From Perlucidibaca sp. (GTDB lineage Bacteria > Pseudomonadota > Gammaproteobacteria > Pseudomonadales > Moraxellaceae): DNA of 64,000 nt. This document shows, piece by piece, positions 6,319 through 15,722 of the stretch. Below the pieces are notes generated by a model that worked only from the letters and a program-made list of their open reading frames with translations, did not search any database and was not told where the DNA came from. The stretch spans positions 1 through 64,000 of the forward strand of contig JAHFSA010000005.1 in the NCBI GenBank assembly GCA_023265995.1. The letters run 5' to 3'. A program made the position numbers and the translations under genes. How positions within the stretch are numbered: the stretch's first letter is position 1; every line of letters starts with the position of its first letter.

Positions 6319-8322
6319 TCAAGCCGCCGGCGTGATCTGCACCAGCAGCTGCCGCAGGCTGACCTGCGAGCCGACGCTGGCGGTCACCACCTCGACGGTG
6401 CCGGCGACCGGTGCCTGCAGGCGGAATTCCATCTTCATGGCTTCCAGCACCAGCAGCGGATCGCCCTTGGCCAGCACCTGACCGACTTCGACCGACACCG
6501 CCACGACCTTGCCATCGATGGGCGCCAGCATGCGGCCGTCGCTGCCGGCCTCGGCGGTCTGCGCCGGCTCGTAGGTGGCGTCGTCATAGACCGCGGTGAC
6601 GGTCTCGGTGGCCAGCCAGAGACGCTGGCCATCACGCGCGAACCAGGCGTGACGGCGACGACCGTGGGCGAGGTAGTCGACGCGGCAACCGTCGACGCCG
6701 ACGATGGTCACGGCTTCGGCGGGCTGCTCGCTGTCATCGACGCTGACCTGGTAATCGCCGAAGGCGCGGACCTCGACATCGAGCGTGGTCGTGGTCTCGC
6801 CGAGACGCAGCTTGAGCAGGGTCGGCGTGCCGTTGGCGCTGTGCCAGCCGAGCAGCGAGGCATCGAGACCACCACCCTGACTCAGCGACAGCGCGTCGGT
6901 ATGTACCGTGAGCGCGGCGGCGAGCGCCTGATGCGCGGCAGTGGGCGTGGCCAGCTCGGTGATGCGTTCGGCCGGGTAATGCTCGGCGATGAAGCCGGTG
7001 GTCACGCCCGGGCCCTGGAAATCCGGGTGCGAGAGCAGCTCGATGAGGAAGTCACGGTTGCTGGCGACGCCGAGGAAGGCGGTGTCGTGCAGCATGCCGA
7101 TGAGCTTGTGGATGGCCTGCGTGCGGGTCTCGCCCCAGGCCATGAGCTTGCCCTGCAGCGAGTCGTAGTACGGCGAGATGACACCGCCCTCGATCACGCA
7201 GTGGTCGGCGCGCAGGCCGGGACCGGTCGGCGTGCGCCAGGCCAGGATCCTGCCGGTCTGCGGCAGGAAGCCGCGGGCCGGGTCTTCGGCGCAGAGACGC
7301 ACTTCGATGGCGTGACCGTGACGCAGCTCGTCGAGCTCGGCCTGGTTCAGCGGCAGCGGTTCGCCCTGGGCGACCAGCAGCTGCCAGGACACCAGATCAA
7401 GGCCGTAGATCAGCTCGGTGACCGGATGCTCGACCTGCAGACGGGTGTTCATTTCCAGGAAGTAGAAATGACCGTCGGCGGCGAGCATGAATTCGACGGT
7501 GCCGGCGCCGACGTAGTTGACGGCCTTGGCGGCGGCGACGGCGGCCTTGCCCATGCGCGCGCGCAGCGATTCGCTGACCGCCGGCGACGGCGCCTCCTCG
7601 ATGACCTTCTGGTTGCGGCGCTGCACGGAGCAGTCGCGCTCGCCAAGGTAGACGACATTGCCGTGACGGTCGCCGAAGACCTGGATCTCGACGTGACGTG
7701 CCTGCAGCACCGCCTTCTCGATCAGCAGCTGGCCATCGCCGAAGGCGTTGGTGGCTTCGCTGCGCGCCGACTGGATGGCGGCCTTGAGTTCGGATTCGAC
7801 GTGGACCAGACGCATGCCGCGACCACCGCCACCGGCAGCGGCCTTGACCATCACCGGCAGGCCGACCTTGATCGATTCCGCGACCAGCAGATCGTCATCC
7901 TGACCGGCGCCCTGGTAGCCCGGCACGCAGGGCACGTTGGCGGCGATCATGCGTTCCTTGGAAGCACTCTTGTTGCCCATGGCCTCGATCGCCGAGGGAT
8001 CGGGACCGATGAACACCAGTCCGGCATCCTGCACGGCCTGCGCGAAATCCTCACGCTCGGACAGGAAGCCGTAACCGGGGTGGATGGCGCCGGCGCCGCT
8101 GACGCGGGCGGCGTCGAGCAGCTTGTCGATGCGGAGATAGGACTCGCCGACCGGACCGGCGCCGATGCAGATGGCGATGTCGGCTTCGCGCACATGCAGG
8201 GCATTGCGGTCGGCGTCGGAATAGACCGCGACGGTGCGGTAACCCTGGGCGCGGCAGCCGCGGATGACACGGGCGGCGATCTCGCCGCGGTTGGCAATCA
8301 ATACGGTATCGAAGCGGCTCAT
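6319..8322 (-). CDS. liuD: Biotin-dependent acyl-CoA carboxylase, alpha subunit (LiuD/AtuF type)
   Basis: A 667-residue protein with biotin carboxylase, ATP-grasp (glycine-rich KAAAGGGGRGM near 160) and carboxylase C-terminal domains, a middle BT-like region, and a biotinyl domain with EAMKM (Lys at about 630). It carboxylates biotin with ATP and bicarbonate for the beta subunit encoded two genes upstream. The isovaleryl-CoA dehydrogenase in the operon points to 3-methylcrotonyl-CoA as substrate, while the AtuA-like gene raises geranyl-CoA. Its start overlaps the enoyl-CoA hydratase stop by four bases (ATGA). It is the last gene of the operon. Confidence 0.92.
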   Translation of the reverse strand: MSRFDTVLIANRGEIAARVIRGCRAQGYRTVAVYSDADRNALHVREADIAICIGAGPVGESYLRIDKLLDAARVSGAGAIHPGYGFLSEREDFAQAVQDAGLVFIGPDPSAIEAMGNKSASKERMIAANVPCVPGYQGAGQDDDLLVAESIKVGLPVMVKAAAGGGGRGMRLVHVESELKAAIQSARSEATNAFGDGQLLIEKAVLQARHVEIQVFGDRHGNVVYLGERDCSVQRRNQKVIEEAPSPAVSESLRARMGKAAVAAAKAVNYVGAGTVEFMLAADGHFYFLEMNTRLQVEHPVTELIYGLDLVSWQLLVAQGEPLPLNQAELDELRHGHAIEVRLCAEDPARGFLPQTGRILAWRTPTGPGLRADHCVIEGGVISPYYDSLQGKLMAWGETRTQAIHKLIGMLHDTAFLGVASNRDFLIELLSHPDFQGPGVTTGFIAEHYPAERITELATPTAAHQALAAALTVHTDALSLSQGGGLDASLLGWHSANGTPTLLKLRLGETTTTLDVEVRAFGDYQVSVDDSEQPAEAVTIVGVDGCRVDYLAHGRRRHAWFARDGQRLWLATETVTAVYDDATYEPAQTAEAGSDGRMLAPIDGKVVAVSVEVGQVLAKGDPLLVLEAMKMEFRLQAPVAGTVEVVTASVGSQVSLRQLLVQITPAA

Positions 8323-9197
8323 GCCGACTGCTCCTTCTTGTCGCTGACAGTCGCGGCGGCGGCCAGATCGGCGGCGCTCACCGTGACGCTCCAGTTCGGT
8401 TCACGTTTCTGCAGGAAGGCGCCGATGCCCTCCGGCGCTTCCGGGCTGCGCACGCAGGCGGCGAAATGCGCGGCGGCCTGGTCGAGCACGGCATCAGGGT
8501 CGACGCGGCCGACGCTGAGCAGGATCTGCTTGGTGCGGGCGTTGGCCGCCGGAGCGCAGCGCAGCACCTGGGTCAGGGTCAGCGCCAGGCGTTCGGCGAG
8601 CTCGGCTTCATCCGCGAAGACCTCGTGCACGAGGCCGAGGCGCAGGGCCTCGTGGCCGTTGAACTGGGCGCTGGTCAGGCAGAGGCGGCGGGCCTGGGTG
8701 AGGCCGATGCGCTCGACCACGAACGGCGCGATCTGGGCCGGCGGCAGGCCGCGTGAGGTCTCCGGCATGCCGAACCTGGTGTCGGCATGGGCGAAGGCGA
8801 TGTCGGACACGCAGGCGAGGCCGAAGCCGCCGCCGAGCACGCCGCCTTCGCAGACCGTGATCAGCACCTGCGGAATCGCGGCGGCGATGCGAAGCATCTC
8901 GCCGAAGGCGCGGTTGACGCCGACGATGGGGTCGACCTGACCGGCCGGCACCGCCTGCGCGGCATCGCTGAAGACGCCCTTGAGGTCGGCGCCGGCGCAG
9001 AAGTGACCGCCCTTGCCGCGCATCAGCACGACACGCACATCAGCACGCGTCTGCAGATGACGGAAGACCGCGACCAGCTCGGCGAGCAGCTCGGGGCTGA
9101 GCGCGTTGCGGGCTTCGGGACGGTTGAGCGTCAGCCGCAGGATGCCGCTGGCGGCGTCGAAATCGGTGAGCAGGTATTGCGCAACGGGAAAGCTCAT
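8319..9197 (-). CDS. liuC: Enoyl-CoA hydratase/isomerase (LiuC/AtuE type)
   Basis: A 292-residue crotonase-fold protein. The substrate-binding and oxyanion-hole signatures are visible (RPEARNALS, HFCAGADLKG, VCEGGVLGGGFGLA). In the leucine route the family hydrates 3-methylglutaconyl-CoA; in the acyclic terpene route, isohexenylglutaconyl-CoA. Three ATGs lie in a row; the third is chosen because GGAG sits six bases before it. Tightly packed between the two carboxylase subunit genes, it surely acts on the carboxylase product. It ends in a long C-terminal tail after QKREPNW. Confidence 0.88.
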   Translation of the reverse strand: MSFPVAQYLLTDFDAASGILRLTLNRPEARNALSPELLAELVAVFRHLQTRADVRVVLMRGKGGHFCAGADLKGVFSDAAQAVPAGQVDPIVGVNRAFGEMLRIAAAIPQVLITVCEGGVLGGGFGLACVSDIAFAHADTRFGMPETSRGLPPAQIAPFVVERIGLTQARRLCLTSAQFNGHEALRLGLVHEVFADEAELAERLALTLTQVLRCAPAANARTKQILLSVGRVDPDAVLDQAAAHFAACVRSPEAPEGIGAFLQKREPNWSVTVSAADLAAAATVSDKKEQSA

Positions 9198-9210
9198 CAT
9201 CATCTCCTGC

Positions 9211-10836
9211 TCAGAATCGCGACACGCCGAAGCTGTTGGTGCGCAGCTCGCGCAGCTTGGCTTCGCGGCACACCGACAGCGTCAGCGAGAGCACGCGGCG
9301 GCTGTCGCGCGGGTCGATGAGGCCGTCATCGAAGAGGCGCGCGGAGGCCGCGAACGGGTGCGAGTCCTCGTCGAACTTGTTGACGATCTGCATCTCCAGC
9401 ATCTGCAGGATGGCCTCGTCCTGTTCGCCGATTTCCTTGCCGGCCTTGATCCATTTTTCACGCGTGATGATGGACATGACCTTGGCGGCCTGCTCGCCGC
9501 CCATGACCGCGGTGCGGCTGTTGGGCCAGGCGAAGATGAAGTGCGGACCGAAGCCGCGGCCGCACATGCCGTAGTTGCCGGCGCCGAAGCTGCCGCCCAT
9601 GACCAGGGTGATCTGCGGCACGGTGGCGTTGGCCACGGCCTGGATCATCTTGGAGCCATGCTTGACGATGCCGCCCTGCTCCGACGCCGAGCCGACCATG
9701 TAGCCGGTGGTGTTCATGAGATAGATGATGGGCAGGTTGGCGTGGCAGCAGAGCTGGATGAACTGGCCGGCCTTGGTGGCGCCGGCGGTGGTGATCGGGC
9801 CGTTGTTGGAGATGATGCCAACGGCATGACCGTCGATGCTGGCGCGACCGCAGACGGTCTGCTTGTCGTACTCGTTCTTGAACTCGAGGAACTCGGAACC
9901 GTCGACCAGGCGCATGATGACTTCGCGGCAGTCATAGGGCTTGCGGTAGTCCGCCGGCACCGCGCCGCAGATCTCGTCGATGTCGTAGAGCGGCGCGCGC
10001 ACCGGCAGGCGCGGCACCTCCGGACGGTCGGCATTCCAGTTCAGGCCACGCACGATCTCGCGCGCGAGACGGATGCCGTCGGCATCGCTCTCGGCCAGGA
10101 ACTCGGCGGTGCCGGCCTGCTGGCAATGCATCTCAGCGCCGCCGAGGTCTTCGTCAACGGCGATCTCGCCGGTGGCGGCCTTGAGCAGCGGCGGGCCGGC
10201 GAGGAAGACCTTGGCGTTCTTGCGCACCATGATGACGTAGTCGGACAGACCCGGCATGTAGGCGCCACCGGCGGTCGAGGAACCGTGCACGATGGTGACC
10301 TGGGGGATGCCGGCGGCCGACAGGCGGGCCTGGTTGGCGAAGGTCTTGCCGCCCGGAATGAAGAGCTCGGCCTGGTACATCAGGTTGGCTCCGCCGGACT
10401 CGATCATCGAGACCACCGGCAGCTTCTGCTGCAGCGCGATCTCCTGCAGGCGCAGCGTCTTCTGCACACCGAACGGCGTCATGGTGCCGCCCTTGATGGC
10501 GCTGTTGGAGGCCACGATCAGGCAGCGCACACCCTCGATGTAGCCGATGCCGGCGATCATGTTGCCGCCGGCCAGCGAGCCGTCCTTGTCATCGTGCATC
10601 TTGTAGCCGCACAGGGTCGACAGTTCGAGGAAGGGCGAGCCGCGATCGAGCAGCAGATGCACGCGTTCACGCGGCAGCATCTGGCCGCGCTTGTGGTATT
10701 TGCCGCGCGCCTTCTCTTCGGTGGCGCGCACACTGCTTTCCACTTCGCGCAGCGCGGCCACGGCCGCCAGCATGCCTTCGCGATTGACGCGATAGGTCTC
10801 GTCCTGGGTGTTGATGCGGGATTCCAGTACCGTCAT
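9211..10836 (-). CDS. liuB: Acyl-CoA carboxylase carboxyltransferase, beta subunit (LiuB/AtuC type)
   Basis: A 541-residue carboxyltransferase with N- and C-terminal crotonase-like halves (GSSTAGGAYMPGLSD near 190; GGSFGAGNYGMCGR near 420). The length and whole sequence fit methylcrotonyl-CoA/geranyl-CoA carboxylase beta subunits rather than acetyl- or propionyl-CoA carboxylase. It moves carboxyl from biotin on the alpha subunit to the gamma-carbon of the 3-methyl-branched enoyl-CoA. It lies 10 bases after the AtuA-like gene and 13 before the hydratase gene. I could not separate the two substrate classes by eye. Confidence 0.9.
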   Translation of the reverse strand: MTVLESRINTQDETYRVNREGMLAAVAALREVESSVRATEEKARGKYHKRGQMLPRERVHLLLDRGSPFLELSTLCGYKMHDDKDGSLAGGNMIAGIGYIEGVRCLIVASNSAIKGGTMTPFGVQKTLRLQEIALQQKLPVVSMIESGGANLMYQAELFIPGGKTFANQARLSAAGIPQVTIVHGSSTAGGAYMPGLSDYVIMVRKNAKVFLAGPPLLKAATGEIAVDEDLGGAEMHCQQAGTAEFLAESDADGIRLAREIVRGLNWNADRPEVPRLPVRAPLYDIDEICGAVPADYRKPYDCREVIMRLVDGSEFLEFKNEYDKQTVCGRASIDGHAVGIISNNGPITTAGATKAGQFIQLCCHANLPIIYLMNTTGYMVGSASEQGGIVKHGSKMIQAVANATVPQITLVMGGSFGAGNYGMCGRGFGPHFIFAWPNSRTAVMGGEQAAKVMSIITREKWIKAGKEIGEQDEAILQMLEMQIVNKFDEDSHPFAASARLFDDGLIDPRDSRRVLSLTLSVCREAKLRELRTNSFGVSRF

Positions 10837-10846
10837 TTTCTCGCTC

Positions 10847-12643
10847 TCACTTCAGCGTGGCCGCGACTGCGGGCGGCACGGGGATATCAAGGTCCAGCAG
10901 CATCTGGGCGAAGCACTTGGCCTGCGGGTCGATACGCAGCGAGGCTATGCCGCCGCCGCCCAGCGCATGCTTGATGAGGAAATTGAAGCTGTGGCTGCCC
11001 GGCAGCTCCCAGCGCGACACCGAGCCGTTAGCCGCGATGAAATGGCCGAAGTAATCGGCCACGCGCTGCTCGCTGAGCGCCGTGCGGATGTAGGGCAGAT
11101 AGGACGGGTCGCGGGCCATCACGCCGATGTTGCCGTGGTCGCCCTTGTCGCCGCTGCGGGCGATGGCGAGCTTGATCAGCGGCACATTGACGGCATCGGC
11201 ACCCGGCGTCCAGGTTTCACCGGCCGGCTGCGGAGTCAGGATGGAGGCGTCGTAGGGCGAGCCTTCGATGACCGTGATCGGCGTGCGCACGCTCTCGAAA
11301 TCGACGGTGATGGCGACGTCGCGCTTGGGCACCTTGCAGGACCACAGCTGCACCACCGGCTGCACGCTGGGACGACCGCCGAAGTAGCCGGTCAGGCCCG
11401 GAGCCATGCCGGTCGCGGCCTGCGCCAGTTCCTTGGAGAACAGCACCAGCGCGGCCTTTTCCTTGTGCTTGGCGGCGATCTTGACCACGACCTCGCGGGT
11501 GGCAAGCGCGCCGGCGCGGGCATGCGGACCGTACATGTTCTCGGTGCCGAGCAGCTCGATCGAGGTCTCGCTGAACGGACCCCAGCCCTTGTCGGCGAAC
11601 AGCGCTTCGCACTTGCGGATCAGCGCCTGCGCCACGCGCTCGGCCTTGGCGCCGGCATCGCGACCGCCCATGAGGAAGGTCGAGGTGATGCGGTTGCCGC
11701 GCGGCGTGGTGCCGGAGACCTTGTAAGTGTCGGGCGGTGCGAAACCGCGCGCGCCCTGCACCAGCACCTGATCGGGGCCGACCTGCTCGAGCGTGGCCTG
11801 GGTGAAGTCGCAGCGCACATCCGGCAGCAGATAGGCGCGCGGGTCGCCGATCTCGTAGAGCATCTGCTCACCGACGGTGCCGACGCTGACCAGGCCGCCA
11901 GTGCCGGCCGGCTTGCCGACCAGGAAGGAGCCGTCTTCACGGATGTCGATGAAGGGGAAGCCCATGTTCTCGTAGCCGTCGGCCACGGTCTGCCAGTCGG
12001 TGAAGTTGCCGCCGGTGCACTGCGCGCCACATTCGATGACATGGCCGGCCAGCGAACCCTGGGCGAGCTTGTCGTAGTCGGTCGCCGACCAGCCGAACTC
12101 GTACATCATCGGGCCGAGGGTGACGGCGCTGTCGACGCCACGACCGGTGATGACAATGTCGGCGCCCTGCTTCAGCGCTTCCGCCACTGCCGGGGCGCCG
12201 AGGTAGGCGTTCATGCTCACCAGCATGCCGGGGAACGGCGCGCCGGTTTCCATCTCGGTGATGCCGGCTTCGCGGAACTCGCCCTGGCGCGCGGTCAGGT
12301 CATCGCCTTCGACCACGGCGATGCGCAGCGTCACGCCGGCGGCCAGCGCGGCGGCCTGGAGGGCATCGCGGCAGGCGCCGACATTCATGCCGCCGGCATT
12401 GCTGATGACCTTCATGCCCTGTGCCTTCACGGCCGGCAGCAGCGGCGTCATGACATCGACGAAATCGCGGGCGTAGCCCTGGCTCGGGTCCTTCATGCGC
12501 TGCACGGCGAGAATCGACATGGTGACTTCGGCGAGATAGTCGAACACCAGATAGTCGAGCTCGCCATGATTCACCAGCTGCGCGGCGGCAGTGCTGGTGT
12601 CACCCCAGAAAGCGGAGGCGCAACCGATACGGACGGACTTCAT
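10847..12643 (-). CDS. atuA: Acyclic terpene utilisation AtuA family protein (DUF1446)
   Basis: A 598-residue protein starting RIGCASAFWGDT, with the conserved VISNAGGMN and RGVDSAVTLGPMMYEF regions of DUF1446 and a C-terminal ferredoxin-fold-like domain (about 500-598, including ARSGDKGDHGNIG). AtuA is needed for citronellol/geraniol use in Pseudomonas, but its reaction is not established. Here it lies between an isovaleryl-CoA dehydrogenase and a branched enoyl-CoA carboxylase, so it may serve leucine/isovalerate or terpene degradation. A 61-bp gap carrying short tandem repeats separates it from the dehydrogenase gene. Confidence 0.88.
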   Translation of the reverse strand: MKSVRIGCASAFWGDTSTAAAQLVNHGELDYLVFDYLAEVTMSILAVQRMKDPSQGYARDFVDVMTPLLPAVKAQGMKVISNAGGMNVGACRDALQAAALAAGVTLRIAVVEGDDLTARQGEFREAGITEMETGAPFPGMLVSMNAYLGAPAVAEALKQGADIVITGRGVDSAVTLGPMMYEFGWSATDYDKLAQGSLAGHVIECGAQCTGGNFTDWQTVADGYENMGFPFIDIREDGSFLVGKPAGTGGLVSVGTVGEQMLYEIGDPRAYLLPDVRCDFTQATLEQVGPDQVLVQGARGFAPPDTYKVSGTTPRGNRITSTFLMGGRDAGAKAERVAQALIRKCEALFADKGWGPFSETSIELLGTENMYGPHARAGALATREVVVKIAAKHKEKAALVLFSKELAQAATGMAPGLTGYFGGRPSVQPVVQLWSCKVPKRDVAITVDFESVRTPITVIEGSPYDASILTPQPAGETWTPGADAVNVPLIKLAIARSGDKGDHGNIGVMARDPSYLPYIRTALSEQRVADYFGHFIAANGSVSRWELPGSHSFNFLIKHALGGGGIASLRIDPQAKCFAQMLLDLDIPVPPAVAATLK

Positions 12644-12659
12644 AAAACCTCCAGACAGC

Positions 12660-12708
12660 GGATCACGGGCAACGGATCACAAACCGTGGATCACGGACAT
12701 TGAATCAA
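12660..12708. repeat. Short 14-bp tandem repeat array (three good units and one decayed)
   Basis: GGATCAC recurs at 12660, 12674 and 12688, exactly 14 bp apart, and a decayed copy GAATCAA follows at 12702, overlapping the stop of the dehydrogenase gene. The array fills the intergenic gap inside the operon. GGATCACGGG also occurs once at 2524-2533, upstream of the zinc protease gene. Confidence 0.5.
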
Positions 12709-13868
12709 AGGGTCTCGCCGAACAGCTCGCGGCCGATCAGCATGCGACGGATTTCCGAGGTGCCGGCGCCGATTTCGTAGAGCTTGGCATCGCGCCAGAA
12801 GCGGCCGGTCGGGTTCTCGTTGATGTAACCATTGCCGCCCAGCACCTGGATAGCCTGCCCGGCCATCCAGGTCGCCTGTTCGGCGGAATAGAGGATGGCG
12901 CCAGCGGCATCCTTGCGCACCGGCTCGCCACGATCACAGGCGCGGGCGACGGCATAGACATAGGCGCGGCTGGTGTTGAGCGCGACATACATGTCGGCGA
13001 CCTTGCCCTGCATGAGCTGGAATTCGCCGATGGCCTGGCCGAACTGCTTGCGCTCGTGGATATAGGGCAGCACGACATCCATGCAGGCAGCCATGACGCC
13101 GAGCGGGCCGCCGCTGAGGATGGTGCGCTCGAAGTCGAGGCCGGACATGAGCACGCGCACGCCGCCGTTGACCTGGCCGAGCACGTTCTCGACCGGCACT
13201 TCGCAATCCTGGAACACCAGCTCGCAGGTGTTGGAGCCGCGCATGCCGAGCTTGTCGAGCTTCTGGGCGGTGGAGAAGCCCTTCATGCCCTTCTCGATCA
13301 GGAAGGCGGTGATGCCGCGCGGGCCGGCGGCGAGGTCGGTCTTGGCATAGACCACCAGCACGTCGGCATCGGGACCGTTGGTGATCCACATCTTGTTGCC
13401 GTTGAGCACGTAGCGGTCGCCCTTGAGGTCGGCGCGCAGCTTCATGCTGACCACATCGGAGCCGGCGCCCGGTTCGGACATGGCCAGCGCGCCGACGTGC
13501 TCGCCGCTGATCAGCTTGGGCAGGTACTTGCGCTTCTGCTCTTCATTGCCGTTCTTGCGGATCTGGTTCACGCAGAGATTGGAGTGGGCACCGTAGGACA
13601 GGCCGACCGAGGCCGAGGCGCGCGAGATTTCCTCGACCGCCACGGTATGGGCGAGATAGCCGAGACCGGCACCACCGTACTCTTCCTCGACCGTGATACC
13701 GAGCAGGCCCATGTCACCGAAACGGCGCCACAGGTGCATGGGGAACTGGTTGTCGCGATCGACGGCATCGGCGATCGGCGCGATCTCGGCCTGGGCGAAC
13801 TGCTGCACGGCATCGCGCAGGGCATCGATGGTTTCGCCGAGGTCATGGTTGAGAGAAGGAAAATGCAT
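12705..13868 (-). CDS. liuA: Isovaleryl-CoA dehydrogenase (acyl-CoA dehydrogenase)
   Basis: A 387-residue flavoprotein. The true start is the ATG giving [15 protein letters not shown]; the open frame continues 307 codons further upstream only as the antisense of the AraC gene. Family motifs are the FAD region [15 protein letters not shown], the middle segment [15 protein letters not shown] whose Glu is at the position of the unusual catalytic base of isovaleryl-CoA dehydrogenase, and [17 protein letters not shown] near the end. It oxidises isovaleryl-CoA to 3-methylcrotonyl-CoA. It is the first gene of the five-gene operon and divergent from an AraC regulator. Confidence 0.93.
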   Translation of the reverse strand: MHFPSLNHDLGETIDALRDAVQQFAQAEIAPIADAVDRDNQFPMHLWRRFGDMGLLGITVEEEYGGAGLGYLAHTVAVEEISRASASVGLSYGAHSNLCVNQIRKNGNEEQKRKYLPKLISGEHVGALAMSEPGAGSDVVSMKLRADLKGDRYVLNGNKMWITNGPDADVLVVYAKTDLAAGPRGITAFLIEKGMKGFSTAQKLDKLGMRGSNTCELVFQDCEVPVENVLGQVNGGVRVLMSGLDFERTILSGGPLGVMAACMDVVLPYIHERKQFGQAIGEFQLMQGKVADMYVALNTSRAYVYAVARACDRGEPVRKDAAGAILYSAEQATWMAGQAIQVLGGNGYINENPTGRFWRDAKLYEIGAGTSEIRRMLIGRELFGETL

Positions 13869-13994
13869 GGCGGCCACTCTTCGGGAATGAGTTGGTGATG
13901 ACTGACAGGTCTGTCGGGAGTCGAGTGTGGGATCAGGCGGCGCCCGCGACAATGAGGAAAGCGGCAATAAAATAGATAAAAAGAGACATGAAAC

Positions 13995-14010
13995 TTGCCA
14001 ATAGTGGCAA
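13995..14010. promoter_or_regulatory. Inverted repeat in the liu/araC divergent promoter region
   Basis: TTGCCA (13995-14000), ATAG, TGGCAA (14005-14010) is a perfect 6-bp inverted repeat, and a further TATGGCCA follows at once. It lies in the 213-bp gap between the divergent dehydrogenase and AraC genes and is the best operator candidate there. The AT-rich stretch before it (about 13965-13990) could hold promoters. Confidence 0.5.
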
Positions 14011-14081
14011 TATGGCCAGATAAACCGCGATTTCACCGATTTAATGGGACAAGCCATGGGACAGGCTGCCGAGAGCATCCG

Positions 14082-15137
14082 ATGAACCCGCTGCACCACA
14101 CCGTCTCGCCGCATGTGATACGCGCCATGCTGACGCGCGCCAGCGCCACCGGGCATGACCGCGATGCCCTGCTGCGCGAGGCCGGCATTCCGCTCACACT
14201 GCTCGATGATCCCGGCGCGCGCATGCTGCCGGTGCAGTTCGCCAACCTCATGCGTGCGCTCTGGCGCCTGTCCGGCGACGAGTTCATGGGCTTCACCGAG
14301 CGCCCGAGCCGGGTCGGCACCTTTCCGCTGATGATGCACACCGCGCTCGCCGCCGGGACCTTGGGCGAAGCCCTGCGCCATGGCTGCCACTTCTATCGCG
14401 TGCTCAGCGACGAAATCACCCTGAGCCTGCGCGAAGAGGACGAGCGCGCGCACTTCTGCCTGCGTCTGCGGCGGCCGGACATGGATACCGGTCACGTCCT
14501 CAGCGAGACCATCATGCTCTGCTGGTATCGCTTCGCGAGCTGGCTGATCAACCGTCGCATCCTGTTGCTGGAAACCCGCTTCGACTACCCGGCGCCCGCG
14601 CACGTGGCCGAATACCACCAGCTCTATCCCTGCGCGCATCACTTCGATCAGGACGAAAGCGCCCTGGTCTTCGATGCCCGCATCCTGGACCTGCCGATCA
14701 CGCGCACACGCGACGAGCTCAAGGCGCTGATCCGCGAGCTGCCGCTGGGCTTCTTCGTGAAACCGGTGTTCCAGGGCAGCTTCGGGCACCGTGTGCGCAG
14801 CCGGCTGCTACGCAATCCGGACGAGGGTTATCCGGCGCTGGATACGGTGGCGGAGGAATTGTTCATGACCGGGCGCACGTTGCGCCGCAAGCTGCTCGAA
14901 GAAGGCACCAGCTACCAGGTCATCAAGGATGACCTGCGCCGCGATCAGGCCATGGCGCTGCTGCGCCAGACCGCGCTGCCGATCCAGGCGGTGGCGCAGC
15001 AGGTCGGCTTCCGCGAGGCCACGGTGTTCATCAAGGCCTTCCGGCAGTGGACCGGGATGACGCCGGGCGACTACCGCGCCCGCACGCTCAGGCGACGCGA
15101 AGCGTTGCCGCCAGACCGGCGCGCAAAGCCAGCTTGA
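14082..15137 (+). CDS. AraC-family transcriptional regulator of the liu/atu operon (probable)
   Basis: A 351-residue regulator with the N-terminal domain of OruR/ArgR-like AraC proteins ([23 protein letters not shown]) and a C-terminal double helix-turn-helix (about 245-340) including [19 protein letters not shown] and [25 protein letters not shown]. The ATG at 14082 is chosen with GAGAG seven bases before it; the longer frame adds 29 unlikely residues. Divergence from the isovaleryl-CoA dehydrogenase gene suggests it activates that operon, replacing the MerR-type LiuR of Pseudomonas. Its 3' end overlaps the antitoxin gene on the other strand by 50 bases. Confidence 0.9.
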   Translation: MNPLHHTVSPHVIRAMLTRASATGHDRDALLREAGIPLTLLDDPGARMLPVQFANLMRALWRLSGDEFMGFTERPSRVGTFPLMMHTALAAGTLGEALRHGCHFYRVLSDEITLSLREEDERAHFCLRLRRPDMDTGHVLSETIMLCWYRFASWLINRRILLLETRFDYPAPAHVAEYHQLYPCAHHFDQDESALVFDARILDLPITRTRDELKALIRELPLGFFVKPVFQGSFGHRVRSRLLRNPDEGYPALDTVAEELFMTGRTLRRKLLEEGTSYQVIKDDLRRDQAMALLRQTALPIQAVAQQVGFREATVFIKAFRQWTGMTPGDYRARTLRRREALPPDRRAKPA

Positions 15138-15393
15138 GCAACGTGTCCAGACTGAAGTCGCGCCACTCGCCACGTACCAGGCGTGACACCCTCGGCTGCG
15201 TGATGCCCAGTCTCCGCGCCGCTTCGGCCTGCGACCAGCCCTGGCTGCGCAACTGCGCCTCGATACGCAACATGATCTCGGCCCGCATGGCCAGCACCCG
15301 CGCCTCGGCCGGCTCGAAGCCAAGGTCGATAAAGGTGTTGCCACTGCCAGCGATCACGCGCTCATCATGCCAGCGGTCATCATCAGATTTCAT
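15088..15393 (-). CDS. higA: HigA-like antitoxin, XRE helix-turn-helix
   Basis: A 101-residue protein. A short N-terminal arm is followed by a helix-turn-helix at about 48-90 ([37 protein letters not shown]). This is the usual form of antitoxins paired with RelE/HigB-type toxins; it should neutralise the toxin and repress the operon. It is the second gene, starting four bases inside the toxin stop (ATGA), the toxin-first order typical of higBA. Its last 50 bases run under the 3' end of the AraC gene in antisense. Confidence 0.85.
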   Translation of the reverse strand: MKSDDDRWHDERVIAGSGNTFIDLGFEPAEARVLAMRAEIMLRIEAQLRSQGWSQAEAARRLGITQPRVSRLVRGEWRDFSLDTLLKLALRAGLAATLRVA

Positions 15394-15713
15394 GTCCGGA
15401 CTCCTCGATCAGGCGGCAACGATGCGCCGCCAGGGCACAGATCACTCTGTGCCGTTTTCTGCGTTTTCTTCTGAAAGGCATGCAGGACATATATCGCCCT
15501 TGCTGACCGGGCGACATAGATCACCCGCCACGCCCCTGCCAGTCGCACACGTATCTCCCAGACCCCTCGCCCCACCACCGGCATCGGCTTGAAATCGAGA
15601 GGCATGGCGCCGGACTGGACACGCATCAGCTCCATGCCCATGCGACGCCTGACTTCGGCCGGAAAGTAACGCAAATCATCCTGGCTGCTGCCGACAAAAT
15701 GCAAAGGCCTCAT
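15390..15713 (-). CDS. higB: HigB/RelE-superfamily toxin (Gp49-like)
   Basis: A 107-residue basic protein. Core features of phage-derived Gp49/HigB toxins are visible: SSQDDLRYFPAEVRRRMG, then DFKPMPVVGRGVWEIRV, AWRVIYVA and YVLHAFQKKTQKT. Such toxins are ribosome-dependent mRNA interferases that halt translation. After the core the protein carries about 18 extra residues (SDLCPGGASLPPDRGVRT), unusual for the family. It is the first gene of the pair, preceded by an AT-rich inverted repeat. Confidence 0.87.
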   Translation of the reverse strand: MRPLHFVGSSQDDLRYFPAEVRRRMGMELMRVQSGAMPLDFKPMPVVGRGVWEIRVRLAGAWRVIYVARSARAIYVLHAFQKKTQKTAQSDLCPGGASLPPDRGVRT

Positions 15714-15722
15714 GCCTGCGCC

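Noticed and set aside
6193-8940. A 915-codon open frame on the plus strand opposite the carboxylase and hydratase genes
   Set aside because: It is the antisense of clear biotin carboxylase and enoyl-CoA hydratase genes. High GC keeps antisense frames open, and its His/Gly/Ala-rich translation matches no protein pattern.
13869-14789. A 307-codon upstream extension of the isovaleryl-CoA dehydrogenase
   Set aside because: The extension is the antisense of the AraC gene. The family N-terminus [11 protein letters not shown] starts at 13868.
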